Positions 34,303-43,218 of a stretch of 64,000 nt of DNA are shown piece by piece. Positions within the stretch are counted from its first letter, which is position 1; each line of letters starts with the position of its first letter. A model generated the notes under the pieces. That model made no database searches. It was given only the letters and a program-made list of their open reading frames with translations, and was not told where the DNA came from. Location of the stretch: contig NZ_CADIKL010000015.1 of the NCBI RefSeq assembly GCF_902859945.1, positions 62,001 to 126,000 of the forward strand, written 5' to 3'. The stretch comes from Paraburkholderia caffeinitolerans (GTDB taxonomy: Bacteria > Pseudomonadota > Gammaproteobacteria > Burkholderiales > Burkholderiaceae). The translations under genes and the position numbers were made by a program.

Positions 34303-35544
34303 ATGCAGGAAGCAGGCAATACGGTAGTGATCGTCGGGGCAGGGCATGCGGGTGGCAACGCGGCCGCGCTGCTGCGGCAGTATGGTTTCGAGGGGCGCAT
34401 CGTACTGGTGGGCGAAGAACCGGTGCCGCCGTATCATCGGCCGCCGCTGAGCAAGACCTACCTGAAGGGCGAGCAGGAACTCGAGCGGCTCTGGCTCAAG
34501 CCGCGCCAGTTTTACGACGATCAGCGCATCGAGCTGAAGCTCGGCGCGAGCGCCCAGTCGCTCGATTGCGCGAACCACACGCTCGCACTCAGTGACGGCA
34601 CCACGCTGCACTACAGCAAACTCATTCTTGCGACCGGCTCGACGCCGCGCGCGCTGCCGTTGCCGGGGCACGAGCTCACGGGCGTCATGGCGCTGCGCTC
34701 GCTCGCCGACGCCGACGTGCTGCGCGAGCGCGTGAAGCCCGGCGAGCGGCTCGTGGTGATCGGCGCGGGCTATATCGGCCTGGAGGCCGCCGCCGCAGCG
34801 CGCCAGCTGGGACACGAGGTGACCGTGCTGGAGGCCGCGCCGCGCGTGCTGGGACGCGTGACCGGCGAGACCGTTTCCACGTTCTATGAGAACGAACATC
34901 GTGCGCAAGGCGTCGATCTGCGCCTGAACGCGAAGATCGAGGCGTTCGTGGGCGAGCAGGGCAAGCTCACGGGCGTGAAGCTCGCAGACGGTGAGATCGT
35001 GCCGGCCACGCTCGCGCTGATCGGCATCGGCATTACGCCGAATGTCGCGCTCGCGCAGGCGGCGGGCATTGCGTGCGTCAACGGCATTCAGGTCGATGAG
35101 GACGCGCGCACCTCCGACGCCGACGTGTTCGCCATTGGCGACTGCGCGAGCCGGCCGCTTGCGCACTACAGCCGCACGGGGCGTCTCGAGAGCGTGCACA
35201 ACGCCGTCGAGCAGGCGAAGCTCGCCGCCTCGGCCATCGTCGGCAAGGCCCGGCCCGCGTGCGATGCGCCGTGGTTCTGGTCCGATCAGTACGACCTCAA
35301 GCTGCAAACCGTGGGCCTGATCGAAGGCTATGACGAGACGGTCGTGCGCGGCGACCCGGCTGCGCGCCGCTTCGCGGTCTACTACCTGAAAAACGGCGCG
35401 CTGTTGGCGGTCGATGCGGTGAGCTCGATGCCGGATTTCCTGTTCGGCAAGAAGCTCGTGGGCTCGGGCAAGTCGCTCGACGTGGACGCGCTGCGCGATC
35501 CGGCCACGGACCTCGGCAAGTTCGCGGCGGCGGCGCTGGCATAA
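34303..35544 (+). CDS. FAD-dependent ferredoxin/rubredoxin reductase-like oxidoreductase
   Basis: 413 residues. Two dinucleotide sites, VVIVGAGHAGGNAA (FAD) and VVIGAGYIGLEAAAAA (NADH), then FAIGDCASRP and a C-terminal reductase domain with WFWSDQYDLKLQ. This is the putidaredoxin-reductase/BphA4 layout, passing electrons from NAD(P)H to a ferredoxin that serves an oxygenase or P450. No ferredoxin or oxygenase gene lies next to it, so the partner is unknown. Confidence 0.88.
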   Translation: MQEAGNTVVIVGAGHAGGNAAALLRQYGFEGRIVLVGEEPVPPYHRPPLSKTYLKGEQELERLWLKPRQFYDDQRIELKLGASAQSLDCANHTLALSDGTTLHYSKLILATGSTPRALPLPGHELTGVMALRSLADADVLRERVKPGERLVVIGAGYIGLEAAAAARQLGHEVTVLEAAPRVLGRVTGETVSTFYENEHRAQGVDLRLNAKIEAFVGEQGKLTGVKLADGEIVPATLALIGIGITPNVALAQAAGIACVNGIQVDEDARTSDADVFAIGDCASRPLAHYSRTGRLESVHNAVEQAKLAASAIVGKARPACDAPWFWSDQYDLKLQTVGLIEGYDETVVRGDPAARRFAVYYLKNGALLAVDAVSSMPDFLFGKKLVGSGKSLDVDALRDPATDLGKFAAAALA

Positions 35545-35594
35545 CCGCTGGCATTGCGCCTCGGCAGAAATGCCAATGTCGTAACATGTTGCTT

Positions 35595-35619
35595 CGGGCC
35601 GGCCCACAGAGCCGGCCCG
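35595..35619 (+). terminator. Hairpin after the ferredoxin reductase gene
   Basis: Arms CGGGCCGGC / GCCGGCCCG with a seven-base loop, 50 bases past the stop; little T-run follows, so strength is uncertain. Confidence 0.55.
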
Positions 35620-35764
35620 CACAGTGTTTCCTATCGGCAACAAGCAGTAACAAGCAGCAACAAACACCACCAGGCGACATGGCCGCATTTCTTACGCATC
35701 GACTCCGCCCCGGACCCTGCTCCTCTCCCGCTGTAATTTCCACCATGGCTCACGGAGGCCGCGT

Positions 35765-38700
35765 TTGAGCGCGCGTGAATTGCCCGCGGGGCTGATGCTC
35801 GTCCACGGCAACGAGCCTGAGCGGTTGCGCGACCTGATCGTGCAATGGATCAACCAGCACCCGATCGCGCCGCTCGAAAAGGAAATGTTGCTGGTGCAAA
35901 GCAACGGCATCGCGCAATGGCTCAAGCTTGCCTTTGCGGCCGACCCCGAGGACGGCGGCTGTGGCATTGCGGCCGCGCTCGAAATGTCGCTGCCGTCGCG
36001 CTTTCTCTGGGCGGTCTACCGCGCCGTGCTGGGCGAGGACGCGGTGCCGCCGGTTTCGCCGTTCGACAAGTCGCGCCTCGTCTGGCGTCTCATGCGCATG
36101 TTGCCCGCGCTGCTCGATACGCCCGGCTATGAGCCGCTCAAGCGCTTCATGGCGAACGACGAGGAGCAGCGCAAGTGTTTCCAGCTCGCGCAGCGCGTAG
36201 CCGATTTGTTCGACCAGTACCAGGTTTATCGCGCCGACTGGCTCGCTGCGTGGGCCGCGCACGACGACGTGGTGATCGACGCGCGCAACAACCGTGTGCC
36301 GCTGGCCGACGATGCGCGCTGGCAGGCCGCGCTCTGGCGGGCGCTGCTCGACGACGTGAGCGCGAGCGCGCCTCAAGGCAGCACGGCGGCGCTCACAGGC
36401 CGCGCCGCCGTGCATGAGCTTTTCATGCAGCGCGCGCAGGCATGGCAGGAAGGCGATACGCGCCCGCGGGGGCTGCCGCGCCGCCTCGTGGTGTTCGGCA
36501 TTTCGAGCCTGCCGCGCCAGTCGCTCGAAGTGCTCGCGGCGCTCGCGCGCTGGAGCCAGGTGCTGCTGTGCGTGCACAACCCGTGCATGCATTATTGGGC
36601 CGATATCGTCGCCGACCAGGATCTGCTGCGCGCCCGGCACGCGCGCCAGCGCCGCCGTGCGGGCGCGCCCGCGGTGCTCGACGAATCACAACTGCATCTG
36701 CACGCGCAGCCTTTGCTGGCGGCGTGGGGCAAGCAGGGGCGCGACTTCATCGGCCTGCTCGATGAATACGACAGCGACGAAGCGCGCGAGACCTACGCGC
36801 CGCATTTCACGCGCATCGGCCAGCGCATCGATCTGTTCGATGGCGGCGATGCGCACACGCTGCTTCAGCAATTGCAGGACGACATTCGCGATTTGCGGCC
36901 GCTCACGGAAACGCGCGAGCATTGGCCCGCCGTCGATCCGCAAGTGGACGAGTCGATCCGTTTTCACGTCGCGCATAGCGCCCAGCGCGAAGTGGAGATC
37001 CTGCACGACCGGCTGCTCGCGGCGTTCGCGTCGGACCCGGCTTTGCGGCCGCGCGACGTGATCGTCATGGTGCCCGATATCGAGGTCTACACGCCGCATA
37101 TTCAGGCCGTGTTCGGCCTCGTCGATAGCGACGACCCGCGCTATATCCCGTTCAGCATCGCGGACCGCGCGCAGCGCGCGTTCGATCCGCTGATCGGCGC
37201 GCTGGAAATGCTGCTCTCGCTGCCGCACGCGCGCGTGACGGTCAGCGACGTGCTCGACCTGCTAGAAGTGCCGACCGTGCGTGCGCGCTTCGACATCGAG
37301 GCCGAGGATGTGCCTACGCTGCGCAACTGGATCGATGGCGCGAACATTCGTTGGGGCCTGCACGGCGAGCAGCGCGCGAGCCTCGGGCTGCCCCCGGGCG
37401 AAGACGCGAGCGCGCCCAATAGCTGGGCCTTCGGGCTGCGGCGCATGCTGCTCGGCTATGCGGCGGGCGATCGCTCGGGCACGTGGCGCGGCATCGAGCC
37501 GTATGCGGAAATCGGCGGGCTCGATGCCGCGCTGCTCGGGCCGCTCACGCGTCTCGTCGATGCACTCGATCACGCATGGCGCACGCTGCGCGATCCGGCC
37601 AGCGTGGACGTCTGGTGCGAGCGCCTGCGCGCATTGATGGCCACGTTCTTTGCCGCTGACGAAGGCGAGGATGCCTATACGCTCGAACGTCTCGCGAGCG
37701 CGCTCGATACGTGGCGCGAAGCGTGTGACGAGGCCGCGCTCACGAATGCGTTGCCGCTTGCGATCGTTGCGGAGAACTGGCTCGGGCAGCTCGACGGCGG
37801 CGGCCTCGCGCAGCGCTTTTTCGCGGGCGCGGTAACGTTCGCGACGCTCATGCCGATGCGTGCGATTCCGTTTCGCTACGTCTGCCTGCTCGGCATGAAC
37901 GACGGCGACTACCCGCGCAGCCGCACGCCGCTCGATTTCGACCTGATGCGGCGCGACTACCGGCCCGGGGACCGCTCGCGCCGCGAAGACGATCGTTATC
38001 TGTTTCTCGAAGCGCTACTTTCTGCACGCGATCATCTGCATATTTCGTGGGTGGGCCGCAGCGTGACCGATAACACGCCACGTCCGCCCTCGGTGCTCGT
38101 CGGCCAGTTGCGCGATCATCTGAAGACTGGCTGGCGGCTCGAGCACGACGAGGACGATGCGTCTCAAGCACCGCAGGCGCTGCTCGATGCGCTGACGATC
38201 GAGCATCGTCTGCAACCATTCAGCCCGGACTATTTCCCCGCTGACCAGAACAGCGCAACGCTCTATACCTATGCGCACGAATGGAGCCGTCCCGCACCGC
38301 TGGCCGGCGCGGCGCAGGCGGATGCGCCATTGCCCGCGTCCGAGCGCGATGAGCCGCTTTCCGTGCGTGAACTCGGCGAATTTCTGCGCGATCCGGTGCG
38401 CGCCTTCTTTCGTCAACGCTTGCGCGTGGGGCTCGAAATGCAGGACGAGGCGAGCGAGAATCACGAGCCCTTTGCAGTGGATGCCTTGCAGGCGTGGCAA
38501 CTGCAGGACGAATTGATTCGCGCGCAGATGACGGCGCTGGAGCGCGGCGAGGAAGATCTCGAAGCCGTGGCGCGCGCGCGGCTCGATCGCATGCACCGCA
38601 GCGGCGATCTGGCGGCGGGCGGCTTCGGCGAGGTCATCGGCGAGGAATTGCTCGCACCGATGCAGGACCTGTTCGACGCATGGCGCAAGGCGCTCGCGCG

Positions 38701-39370
38701 CTGGCCCACGCCGCTTGCGCGCCAATACGAAATTCGTCTCGATGTGCAGATCGATGGCCGCGCGATAGTGCTTCAGGACTGGATTGACGACGTGCGCGAA
38801 GGCGAGGGCGGTGCACTGGGGCGCGTCATTCTCGATGCTGGAACGCTCGTGAAGGACAACAAATATCGCGGCGATCGTCTCGTCGCTTATTGGGTCGCGC
38901 ATGTCGCCGCGCAACTCGCGGCGGGTGCGGTGACCACGGTGATCGTGAGCAAGGTGGGCGTGGTGGAGTTCGCGCCCGTCGCGCCGGAAGTCGCGCGCCC
39001 GTGGCTGCTCGCATTGCTCGCGGCCTGGGACGAAGGCGGGCGCAGGCCGTTGCCGCTTGCGGTGAAGACCGCGTTTGCGTGGCTGCGCAAGCTGCCGGCG
39101 GAATTCGATCCGGCGTCTTCAGCGGCGCCGCCAGAGGCGTGGGATGCTGCGCGCACGGCGTATGAGGGAGCCGTGCGTGTGACCGGCGAGCGTGATACCA
39201 ACCCCTATCTGCGCAGGGCGTTTGCCGATTTCGATCGGCTCGCGGAAGACGATGAATTCGTTGCGCTGGCAACTTCATTGCTGATGCCGGTGCAGCGGGC
39301 CCCGCTTGCCTCGTCGAAGCCCGAGCGTGCCGCGCCGAATGTTGCCGATACCGCTGGAGAAGCCGAATGA
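35765..39370 (+). CDS. recC: Exodeoxyribonuclease V gamma subunit, RecC (TTG start)
   Basis: 1201 residues, in the family range. The N-terminus GLMLVHGNEPERLRDLIVQW and MLLVQSNGIAQWLKLAFA is typical of RecC, as are FGISSLPRQSLEVLAALA and the late GMNDGDYPRSRTPLDFDLM. RecC holds the RecBCD complex together, splits the duplex and reads Chi. The TTG at 35765 has CGGAGG about five bases upstream and no alternative ATG fits the conserved start. The stop overlaps recB (ATGA). Confidence 0.93.
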   Translation: MSARELPAGLMLVHGNEPERLRDLIVQWINQHPIAPLEKEMLLVQSNGIAQWLKLAFAADPEDGGCGIAAALEMSLPSRFLWAVYRAVLGEDAVPPVSPFDKSRLVWRLMRMLPALLDTPGYEPLKRFMANDEEQRKCFQLAQRVADLFDQYQVYRADWLAAWAAHDDVVIDARNNRVPLADDARWQAALWRALLDDVSASAPQGSTAALTGRAAVHELFMQRAQAWQEGDTRPRGLPRRLVVFGISSLPRQSLEVLAALARWSQVLLCVHNPCMHYWADIVADQDLLRARHARQRRRAGAPAVLDESQLHLHAQPLLAAWGKQGRDFIGLLDEYDSDEARETYAPHFTRIGQRIDLFDGGDAHTLLQQLQDDIRDLRPLTETREHWPAVDPQVDESIRFHVAHSAQREVEILHDRLLAAFASDPALRPRDVIVMVPDIEVYTPHIQAVFGLVDSDDPRYIPFSIADRAQRAFDPLIGALEMLLSLPHARVTVSDVLDLLEVPTVRARFDIEAEDVPTLRNWIDGANIRWGLHGEQRASLGLPPGEDASAPNSWAFGLRRMLLGYAAGDRSGTWRGIEPYAEIGGLDAALLGPLTRLVDALDHAWRTLRDPASVDVWCERLRALMATFFAADEGEDAYTLERLASALDTWREACDEAALTNALPLAIVAENWLGQLDGGGLAQRFFAGAVTFATLMPMRAIPFRYVCLLGMNDGDYPRSRTPLDFDLMRRDYRPGDRSRREDDRYLFLEALLSARDHLHISWVGRSVTDNTPRPPSVLVGQLRDHLKTGWRLEHDEDDASQAPQALLDALTIEHRLQPFSPDYFPADQNSATLYTYAHEWSRPAPLAGAAQADAPLPASERDEPLSVRELGEFLRDPVRAFFRQRLRVGLEMQDEASENHEPFAVDALQAWQLQDELIRAQMTALERGEEDLEAVARARLDRMHRSGDLAAGGFGEVIGEELLAPMQDLFDAWRKALARWPTPLARQYEIRLDVQIDGRAIVLQDWIDDVREGEGGALGRVILDAGTLVKDNKYRGDRLVAYWVAHVAAQLAAGAVTTVIVSKVGVVEFAPVAPEVARPWLLALLAAWDEGGRRPLPLAVKTAFAWLRKLPAEFDPASSAAPPEAWDAARTAYEGAVRVTGERDTNPYLRRAFADFDRLAEDDEFVALATSLLMPVQRAPLASSKPERAAPNVADTAGEAE

Positions 39371-42300
39371 CCCCGCACGTGACCCCGCACATGACCCCGG
39401 CGGACGACATGGTTGCCGACGTGCTGGAGCCGTTGCGCTTTCCGCTTCATGGCAGCCGCCTGATCGAAGCGAGCGCGGGCACCGGCAAGACGTTCACGAT
39501 TGCGATGCTGTACGTGCGGCTCGTGCTTGGTCACAGCGGGCAAGACGCAGACGCTGAACATGACGAAACGGCGGGCGCGCACGAGGGCATGCGCCCTTTG
39601 ACGCCACCCGAGATTCTTGTGGTGACCTTCACGGACGCCGCCACGAAGGAGCTGCGCGAACGCATTCGCGCACGATTGATCGAAGCGGCCGAGTATTTTC
39701 GCGCGCTGCCCGAAGACATTGGGCTGCGTTCGCCCGGCAGCGATCTGTTGCACGATCTGCGTGTGGAGTACGCGCCCGAGCGGTGGCCCGCATGCGCGCG
39801 ACGCCTCCAGCTCGCCGCCGAATGGATGGACGAGGCCGCCGTTTCTACGATCCACGGCTGGTGCAATCGCATGCTTAGTGAGCATGCGTTCGATAGCGAC
39901 AGCCTTTTCTCGCAGACGCTGGAGACCGATCAGACCGAATTGCGGGCCGAGGTGGTGCGAGACTATTGGCGCACTTTCATGGCGGCGCTCGATGCGCAGG
40001 GCGCGGGGGAAGTGCGGGAATGGTTCGCGAGTCCCGATGACTTGCATGGCGCGATTCGCGGCTTGCTTGCGCACACGGATCTGCTGCCCGATGCGCCGGC
40101 GCCCGAGGTAGCATTGCGCGATGCCCGCGAGCGGGCCCAACAAGCGCTTGAAGCGCTCAAGGAACCGTGGCGTGCCGGCGTCGACGAAGCGCAGGCGCTG
40201 ATCGCAGCAGCGCGCGCAAAGAAGCAGTTCGACGCGAAGAAGCTGAATACCCGGTACTGCGAAATGTGGTTCGAAAAGCTGCGTGAGTGGGCGAACGATC
40301 CGCTGAGCACTCATCCCGGCTTCAAGGACGATGCAGCAGTGTGGACGCGTCTCACGCCAGCCGGGCTTGCCGAAATCTGGAAGGACGGCGAGCCGCCCGC
40401 TCACGCGTGCTTCGCTGCGATGGCGACGTTGCGCGAGGCGCTCGCTGCTCGCCCCGAGGCGAAGCTGCCCATTCTGTGCCACGCCGCGCGCTGGATTGCG
40501 CAGCGCTTCGAGCAGGAAGAAGCCCGTCGTTCGCAAATGGGTTTCGACGACTTGCTCACGCGTTTGCTTGCCGCGTTGAAGAAGCCCAACGGGCCGCGTC
40601 TTGCCGAGATCATTCGCAAGCAATATCCGGTTGCGCTGATCGACGAGTTCCAGGACACCGATCCGGTGCAGTATCAGATCTTCGATTCGGTCTACGACAT
40701 CGAAGCGAGTCGCAGCGAGACGGCCATCGTCTTGATCGGCGATCCCAAGCAAGCGATCTATGCGTTTCGCGGCGCCGATATTTATACCTACTTGCGCGCG
40801 CGGCGCGCGTGCGCGGGGCGTCTTTATACGTTGAAGAAGAATTTCCGCTCCACGCGCGCGATGGTCGATGCGGTGAACCGGTGCTTCGAAGCCGCGGAAT
40901 CACGCCCGGAAGGCAGCGGTGCGTTTCTGTTTCGCGGCGCGCAAGGCGAGACGAATGCGTTGCCGTTCGTCGCGGCTCAGGCGCATGGCCGTGCCGACGA
41001 ACTGGTTGCGGGCGACAGCGCACTCGCGGCGCTGAACATATGGTGGTTGCCGGCCCCGGAAGACGGCAAGCCGTTGAGCAAGACCGCGTATTTCGCCAGC
41101 ATGGCTGCGAGCTGTGCGAGTGAAATGGTGCGTCTGCTCAATCTGGGCCAGGCGCAGGCAGCAGGCTTCGCAGGCGAGCATGGAATGAAGCCCTTGCGGC
41201 CCTCCGACATGGCCGTGCTCGTGAACAATCGCGACGAAGCGCGCGCGATTCGTGAGGCGCTCGCGCAGCGTGGCGTGCGCAGCGTTTATCTGTCCGATCG
41301 CGATTCCGTTTATCAAACGGCGCAGGCCGAGGAGTTGCGCTACTGGCTGGGCGCTTGCGCGGAACCCGACGACGGCCGCCTCGTGCGCAGCGCGCTCGCC
41401 ACGGCTTCGCTCGGGCTCGTGTGGGGCGAGCTCGACGCGCTCGGCCGCGATGAAATCGCGTGGGAAGCGCGCGTGCTGCAATTCCGTGGCTATCGCGAGG
41501 TGTGGCGCAAGAAGGGCGTGCTGCCGATGCTGCGGCGTTTGCTCAACGACTTTCATGTGCCGCAGCGTTTGCTTGGGCTGAGCGCGGCTTCGGGCCTCAA
41601 TGGCGAACGCGCGCTCACGAATCTGCTGCATCTGGCCGAACTGCTTCAGCAGGCCAGCACGCAGCTCGATGGCGAGCACGCACTGATTCGCTATCTCGAC
41701 GAGCAGCGCGACGACGAAAGCGCAGGCGGTGGAGGCGACGCGCGCCAGCTGCGCCTCGAAAGCGATGCGGGACTCGTTCAGGTGGTGACGATCCACAAGT
41801 CGAAGGGGCTTGAATACCCGCTCGTGTTTTTGCCGTTCGCATGTGCGCATCGCGCCGTAAAGGACGACGACGTGCCGTTCAAATGGCACGATGAAAACGG
41901 CGATCTGCATGTCACGCTCGAAGCGGAACCACGCGTGCTCGTACAGGCCGACCGCGAGCGGCTTGGCGAGGATCTGCGCAAGCTGTACGTCGCGCTCACG
42001 CGTGCGCGTTACGCGACGTGGATCGGCTACGCCCCGGTGCAAAGCGTGGAAGCGAGCGCGTTCGGCTACCTCGTGGGGGGCGGGGCGGCGTTGCCGGCGG
42101 ACCAGAGCGAGACACTGCTCGAAACATTGCGTGGATCGTGCGCGGACATTGCCGTGGCGCACGCGCCCGAGCCTGGCAACGAAATGTTCGCCCTGCAGGG
42201 ACCGGACGCGGTGCGCGGGCGCGCCCGCATGTTCCCGCGCCGCGCACGCACGCCCTGGTGGGTCGCGAGCTATTCGAGCCTGAAGACGGTGGAGGGTGCA

Positions 42301-43218
42301 CAAGATGCCTACGCGGCGCGCGTGGAAGAGGAGGCGCGCACGGCCCCTGACACGCGTGGCGAAGACGTGTTCCTCGAACTGCTGGGCGCAAGCGCGCCCA
42401 TTGGCGAAGATGCCGAACTGGTCGTGACTGAGGCCAGCGCGATCGCACCGATGCACGGCTTTGAGCGTGGCGCGGATGCAGGCAGCTTCCTGCATGAACT
42501 GATGGAGTGGGTCGCGAACGAGGGCTTCGCGGAAATCGCGCTAGAGCCCGACACGGCGCGTTTGCGCGATATGATCGCGCGCCGTTGCAGCGTGCGCGGC
42601 TGGGATCGCTGGATCGACACGCTCACACAGTGGATGCTGGAATTCATCAGCATGCCTTTGCATTTGCCGCCGATCGACGGCGAGGCCGTGCCGCCCGTCC
42701 AGCTCTCGTCGCTCGACAAGCCGTCGTATATGGCCGAAATGGAGTTCTGGGTCGCGGTGCACAAGGTGGCCACGCAGGAACTCGATGCGTTGGTCACGGA
42801 AATGACACTCGACGGCGCGGCCCGCCCGCCGCTCGATGCGACGCGGCTGAACGGCATGCTAAAGGGCTTTATCGACCTCGTGTTCATTCACGAGGGCCGC
42901 TATTACGTGGCTGATTACAAATCAAACTGGCTCGGCCCCGACGACGCTTCCTATACACCTGCAAGAATGCGTTCGCAAATCCTCCACTCGCGCTATGAAT
43001 TGCAATACGTGTTGTATCTGTTTGCGCTTCACCGCTTGCTCAAGTCGCGGCTGCCTGACTACGACTACGACCGCCACGTGGGCGGCGCGGTCTATATGTT
43101 CCTGCGCGGCGGCCACTCGCCGAGCCAGGGCTTGCATTGCGAACGCCCGCCGCGCGAACTGATCGAGCAACTCGATGCGTTGTTCGCGCATCACGGCGCG
43201 CAGGAGAACGCAGCATGA
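39367..43218 (+). CDS. recB: Exodeoxyribonuclease V beta subunit, RecB
   Basis: 1283 residues. UvrD-type helicase: Walker A SAGTGKTFT (Lys41), ALIDEFQDTDPVQYQ as motif II, VTIHKSKGLEYPLVF as motif V and LYVALTRARYATWIG as motif VI. The C-terminal nuclease has GSFLHELMEW, Asp1170, and Asp1183-Tyr-Lys1185 in the DYK signature. Complete for both activities. It is the 3'-5' motor and the nuclease of RecBCD, used in double-strand-break repair and foreign-DNA degradation. A small TPH repeat (MTPHVTPHMTP) marks the N-terminus. Confidence 0.95.
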   Translation: MTPHVTPHMTPADDMVADVLEPLRFPLHGSRLIEASAGTGKTFTIAMLYVRLVLGHSGQDADAEHDETAGAHEGMRPLTPPEILVVTFTDAATKELRERIRARLIEAAEYFRALPEDIGLRSPGSDLLHDLRVEYAPERWPACARRLQLAAEWMDEAAVSTIHGWCNRMLSEHAFDSDSLFSQTLETDQTELRAEVVRDYWRTFMAALDAQGAGEVREWFASPDDLHGAIRGLLAHTDLLPDAPAPEVALRDARERAQQALEALKEPWRAGVDEAQALIAAARAKKQFDAKKLNTRYCEMWFEKLREWANDPLSTHPGFKDDAAVWTRLTPAGLAEIWKDGEPPAHACFAAMATLREALAARPEAKLPILCHAARWIAQRFEQEEARRSQMGFDDLLTRLLAALKKPNGPRLAEIIRKQYPVALIDEFQDTDPVQYQIFDSVYDIEASRSETAIVLIGDPKQAIYAFRGADIYTYLRARRACAGRLYTLKKNFRSTRAMVDAVNRCFEAAESRPEGSGAFLFRGAQGETNALPFVAAQAHGRADELVAGDSALAALNIWWLPAPEDGKPLSKTAYFASMAASCASEMVRLLNLGQAQAAGFAGEHGMKPLRPSDMAVLVNNRDEARAIREALAQRGVRSVYLSDRDSVYQTAQAEELRYWLGACAEPDDGRLVRSALATASLGLVWGELDALGRDEIAWEARVLQFRGYREVWRKKGVLPMLRRLLNDFHVPQRLLGLSAASGLNGERALTNLLHLAELLQQASTQLDGEHALIRYLDEQRDDESAGGGGDARQLRLESDAGLVQVVTIHKSKGLEYPLVFLPFACAHRAVKDDDVPFKWHDENGDLHVTLEAEPRVLVQADRERLGEDLRKLYVALTRARYATWIGYAPVQSVEASAFGYLVGGGAALPADQSETLLETLRGSCADIAVAHAPEPGNEMFALQGPDAVRGRARMFPRRARTPWWVASYSSLKTVEGAQDAYAARVEEEARTAPDTRGEDVFLELLGASAPIGEDAELVVTEASAIAPMHGFERGADAGSFLHELMEWVANEGFAEIALEPDTARLRDMIARRCSVRGWDRWIDTLTQWMLEFISMPLHLPPIDGEAVPPVQLSSLDKPSYMAEMEFWVAVHKVATQELDALVTEMTLDGAARPPLDATRLNGMLKGFIDLVFIHEGRYYVADYKSNWLGPDDASYTPARMRSQILHSRYELQYVLYLFALHRLLKSRLPDYDYDRHVGGAVYMFLRGGHSPSQGLHCERPPRELIEQLDALFAHHGAQENAA

